Assembly: GCA_002482965.1 (NCBI GenBank)
Contig: DLGZ01000006.1
Coordinates: 11,807-75,806, forward strand
Length of the DNA: 64,000 nucleotides
Direction: 5' to 3'
Source of the DNA: Verrucomicrobiaceae bacterium UBA7681
GTDB taxonomy: Bacteria; Verrucomicrobiota; Verrucomicrobiia; Verrucomicrobiales; Verrucomicrobiaceae
Under the pieces are notes generated by a model. The model was given only the letters and a program-made list of their open reading frames with translations, was not told the DNA's origin and made no database searches. How positions within the stretch are numbered: the stretch's first letter is position 1; each line of letters opens with the position of its first letter. Below are positions 63,608-64,000 of this stretch, piece after piece. A program made the translations under genes and the position numbers.

Positions 63608-64000
63608 TTACTCTGACTTGATGCCGACGTTCTTGTTTCCGTTGTCGCGGACGGCATCGAGGGTGTTGTGAAGAGCGCCGAAGGGGACGTTGGCATCGCT
63701 GGTGACGATGACTTTGGCGCCGGGGTGGTCGGGGAGGAAGGTGCTGAGGTGGCTGCGAAGGCGGTTCATGGAGACTTCTTCATCACCGACCATGACGGCT
63801 TCGCCGTTTTTGATGACTTTGAGGGTGATGGTTTCGCTGGAGGAGGTGGTTTTGTCGCCGTCACGTGCTCCGGTTTTCTTGCTGGCTTCGCCTTCGCGAG
63901 TGCCTGTGCGGGGCTTCTCTCCTTCACGTGAGCCAGTGCGTGGTTTGTCGCCATCGCGTTCACCTCCCGTGCGTGGTTTGTCGCCGTCGCGCTCACCTCC
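63608..64000 (-). CDS. ExbD/TolR-like protein with repeat-rich N-terminal region, C-terminal part
   Basis: Reverse frame open from the right edge to the TAA at 63608, 130 residues visible. The first about 45 residues are a degenerate repeat of about 11 residues (GGERDGDKPRT twice, then GSREGEKPRT and GTREGEASKKT). The last about 80 residues (SETITLKVIKNGEAVMVGDEEVSMNRLRSHL ... PGAKVIVTSDANVPFGALHNTLDAVRDNGNKNVGI) match the periplasmic domain of ExbD/TolR, the energy-transducing partner of ExbB/TolQ. The N-terminus, where a membrane anchor or signal peptide would be, lies outside the window. Confidence 0.75.
   Translation of the reverse strand, partial: GGERDGDKPRTGGERDGDKPRTGSREGEKPRTGTREGEASKKTGARDGDKTTSSSETITLKVIKNGEAVMVGDEEVSMNRLRSHLSTFLPDHPGAKVIVTSDANVPFGALHNTLDAVRDNGNKNVGIKSE

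Noticed and set aside
1..64000. tRNA, rRNA, riboswitch, phage or transposase features
   Set aside because: No cloverleaf-like sequence, rRNA core, integrase or transposase motif was recognised in any intergenic region or frame.

Overview
The window looks like chromosomal DNA of a high-GC member of the Verrucomicrobiota, probably close to Prosthecobacter/Verrucomicrobium. This is inferred from the mix of families (DUF1501, DUF1549/DUF1553 and DUF1587-1592 cytochrome-type proteins, an SHD1-domain protein, an ExbD-like protein with an Arg/Gly/Asp repeat tail, many secreted beta-propeller and beta-helix proteins), from the scarcity of clear Shine-Dalgarno sites, and from several kinds of short intergenic palindromes. 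I found no rRNA, tRNA, CRISPR array, transposase or integrase.

Layout. 1-18.7 kb is mostly housekeeping or miscellaneous: the start of a DEAD-box helicase, korAB (2-oxoglutarate:ferredoxin oxidoreductase), an MBL-fold hydrolase, a 1037-residue coiled-coil protein, a reverse-strand block with an EF-hand-like secreted protein, a DUF695/RraB protein and a large propeller-PHP protein, a small c-type cytochrome, an Ldh-family dehydrogenase, and a metal permease with a His-rich partner. 18.7-51 kb is one large catabolic locus. 51-57.4 kb carries an SHD1-like membrane protein, an orphan DUF1592 protein, an FKBP prolyl isomerase, an SDR and a frameshifted N,N-dimethylformamidase-like gene. 57.4-64 kb carries a methyltransferase and a reverse-strand operon (ExbD-like, pectate-lyase-like, DUF1553, small secreted protein, DUF1501).

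The main result is the catabolic locus. A GntR-headed, LacI-bodied regulator (19659-20750) sits beside a 21-bp inverted repeat of the form CTGGT-N11-ACCAG. I find that repeat five times in the window: before the SDR at 18791, between the regulator and the RraA-like gene at 20818, before the gene at 33401, between the divergent symporter (45143) and kelch gene (45280), and before the reverse operon starting at 50904. Each site lies 44-59 bp from the start codon it serves (the regulator's own start abuts its site), so the five sites tie about 25 genes into one regulon.

The regulon joins secreted enzymes (sialidase-like propeller, SGNH esterase, beta-helix proteins, M14 peptidase/esterase fusion, two GH32-like propellers, sialate O-acetylesterase-like protein, LamG protein, kelch protein) to one sodium:solute symporter and to cytoplasmic enzymes: two HpcH/HpaI aldolases, an RraA-like protein, several SDRs, two Gfo/Idh dehydrogenases, an aldo/keto reductase, a PhyH dioxygenase, an amidohydrolase and an amidohydrolase-aminotransferase fusion. 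This fits breakdown of an acylated, probably amino- or keto-sugar-acid-containing glycan to pyruvate-level products. The substrate cannot be read from sequence alone.
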